DNA of 22,455 bases from Ruminococcus sp. UBA7158 (GTDB taxonomy: Bacteria; Bacillota; Clostridia; Oscillospirales; Ruminococcaceae): positions 1 to 22,455 of the forward strand of contig DKWG01000071.1 of NCBI GenBank assembly GCA_002491605.1. The letters run 5' to 3'. The notes under the pieces were generated by a model. The model was not told the DNA's origin. It searched no databases and was given only the letters and a program-made list of their open reading frames with translations. This document shows positions 21,739 to 22,455 of this stretch, one piece after another (position 1 is the first letter of the stretch; each line of letters starts with the position of its first letter). The translations under genes were made by a program, and so were the position numbers.

Positions 21739-21768
21739 GAGATTAAAGCTCTCCGAGCCGCCTTTTTT
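21728..21768 (+). terminator. Leader terminator A of glnN
   Basis: AAGGCG-U-CUUGGAGA pairs with UCUCCGAG-C-CGCCUU (14 pairs, one U-C mismatch, 7-base loop), and six T residues end the hairpin. It lies about 100 bases before the glnN start codon. Confidence 0.9.
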
Positions 21769-21793
21769 CATTTTAAAAACTAAAGAATAACTA

Positions 21794-21851
21794 AACGAGG
21801 CAATGGCGTCTTGATGATTTTACAGTCACAAGGTCATCAGCCTCGTTTTTT
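21794..21851 (+). terminator. Leader terminator B of glnN
   Basis: AACGAGGC pairs with GCCTCGTT, then after a 10-base bulge on the 5' side TGATGA pairs with TCATCA; the final T tract has six residues. It ends 4 bases before the AAGGAG of glnN, making a second consecutive block to transcription. Confidence 0.88.
21796..21813 (+). promoter_or_regulatory. Hexaloop antiterminator-like hairpin (copy B) in the glnN leader
   Basis: CGAGGC pairs with GUCUUG around hexaloop AAUGGC. It uses the 5' arm of terminator B (21794-21851), so the two structures are alternatives. It repeats copy A over 15 bases with one change in the loop. Confidence 0.65.
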
Positions 21852-21868
21852 AATGAAGGAGAATCGCT

Positions 21869-22455
21869 ATGAAAACTGTATCTGATTATTTCGGAAGCTT
21901 GGTATTTGACGACAGAGTGATGAAAGCAACCCTTTCGGCATCGGTCTACAAATCACTTAAAAAGACAATAGACGAAGGCGCAAGGCTTGATTCAACCGTT
22001 GCCAACGCCGTTGCAACCGCCATGAAGGACTGGGCTGTTGCAAACGGAGCAACACACTTCACACACTGGTTCCAGCCGCTCACAGGCATAACCGCTGAAA
22101 AGCACGACAGCTTTATATCTCCCTCCCCCGACGGCGGAGTTATCATGGACTTTTCCGGCAAAGAGCTTATCAAGGGCGAGCCGGACGCATCGAGCTTCCC
22201 TTCAGGCGGTCTTAGAGCCACCTTTGAAGCAAGAGGCTATACCGCTTGGGATCCGACCTCATATGCATTCATAAAGGACAAAACGCTGTGCATTCCAACT
22301 GCTTTTTGTTCCTACGGCGGCGAAGCGCTGGATAAGAAGACTCCCCTTCTGCGTTCAATGCAGGCACTAAACAAGCAGGCTCTGCGCATTTTAAGACTTT
22401 TCGGAAACGACGACGTCAAGTGCGTTCGCACCTCTGTCGGTCCCGAGCAGGAATA
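21869..22455 (+). CDS. glnN: Glutamine synthetase type III, N-terminal part (cut by window end)
   Basis: The first 195 codons of an open frame that runs off the window; the family is about 700 residues long. Glutamine synthetase makes glutamine from glutamate, ammonia and ATP. The type III form is marked by MKTVSDYFGSLVFDD at the start, GATHFTHWFQPLTG (about 60-73), SFPSGGLRATFEARGYTAWDP (in two adjoining blocks from about 109) and SVGPEQEY at the window edge. ATG 21869 has AAGGAG 7 bases upstream. Its leader carries two terminators, each overlapping a hexaloop hairpin, so expression should be set by antitermination. It is divergent from glutamate synthase, which consumes its product. Confidence 0.95.
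   Translation, partial: MKTVSDYFGSLVFDDRVMKATLSASVYKSLKKTIDEGARLDSTVANAVATAMKDWAVANGATHFTHWFQPLTGITAEKHDSFISPSPDGGVIMDFSGKELIKGEPDASSFPSGGLRATFEARGYTAWDPTSYAFIKDKTLCIPTAFCSYGGEALDKKTPLLRSMQALNKQALRILRLFGNDDVKCVRTSVGPEQE

Noticed and set aside
21661..21868. Glutamine riboswitch (glnA or downstream-peptide motif) before glnN
   Set aside because: The conserved elements of those aptamers are not present; the repeated hexaloop hairpin explains the leader better.
21946..22221. 91-codon frame on the minus strand at the window end
   Set aside because: It lies entirely antisense to the clear glnN coding sequence and has no ribosome-binding site or recognisable product.

Overview
The window looks like chromosomal DNA from an anaerobic gut- or rumen-type Clostridia, most like Ruminococcaceae/Oscillospiraceae. 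This is inferred from a type III glutamine synthetase, a glutamate synthase split into three polypeptides with a ferredoxin-like N-terminus, surface-anchored plant-polysaccharide hydrolases (GH30 and GH43-like), formate/one-carbon genes under a ZTP riboswitch, and clean sigma-A type promoters (TTGACA-17-TATAAT) in nearly every gap. No insertion sequence, phage gene or CRISPR array was seen.

Layout. (1) 1-5761, minus strand: a one-carbon operon reads leftward from a strong promoter (5733-5761) through a ZTP (pfl) riboswitch with an overlapping terminator into a formate/nitrite-family channel, glyA and fhs. A membrane-anchored GH43-like protein follows. The genes connect serine/glycine and formate to 10-formyl-tetrahydrofolate, the cofactor whose shortage makes ZTP accumulate. 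(2) 5857-6570, minus: an iron-sulfur-flavoprotein-like oxidoreductase, divergent from (3) 6780-10461, plus: a two-gene heterodimeric ABC exporter with one degenerate ATPase site. (4) 10474-11371, plus: a strong promoter followed at once by a terminator-like hairpin, then an unrecognised two-TM protein. (5) 11479-15364, minus: three separately transcribed genes, a DUF1287 protein with an EF-hand-like loop, an MFS sugar-type transporter, and a secreted GH30 enzyme with a C-terminal membrane anchor. (6) tRNA-Leu(CAA) at 15555-15641. (7) 15808-21505, minus: one tight operon of glutamate synthase (glutaminase, FMN/FeS synthase and GXGXG polypeptides) continuing into purF and purC. (8) 21685-end, plus and divergent: glnN, the type III glutamine synthetase, truncated by the window end.

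The most interesting signal is in the divergent glnN/glutamate-synthase control region. Both transcripts should start, within a few bases, with a 6-bp stem capped by the hexaloop AAAGGC, and the strand of that stem-loop is also part of an intrinsic terminator. The glnN leader has a second copy (hexaloop AAUGGC) with its own terminator. The three copies share the core GC-AAWGGC-GUY while the outer stem pairs covary. The loop rule (A at position 1, G at position 4) is that of RNA bound by ANTAR antitermination proteins, which suggests one RNA-binding regulator controls glutamine synthetase, glutamate synthase and, by operon fusion, the first and sixth/seventh-step purine enzymes PurF and PurC. 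One hairpin per terminator differs from the usual paired-hairpin ANTAR target.
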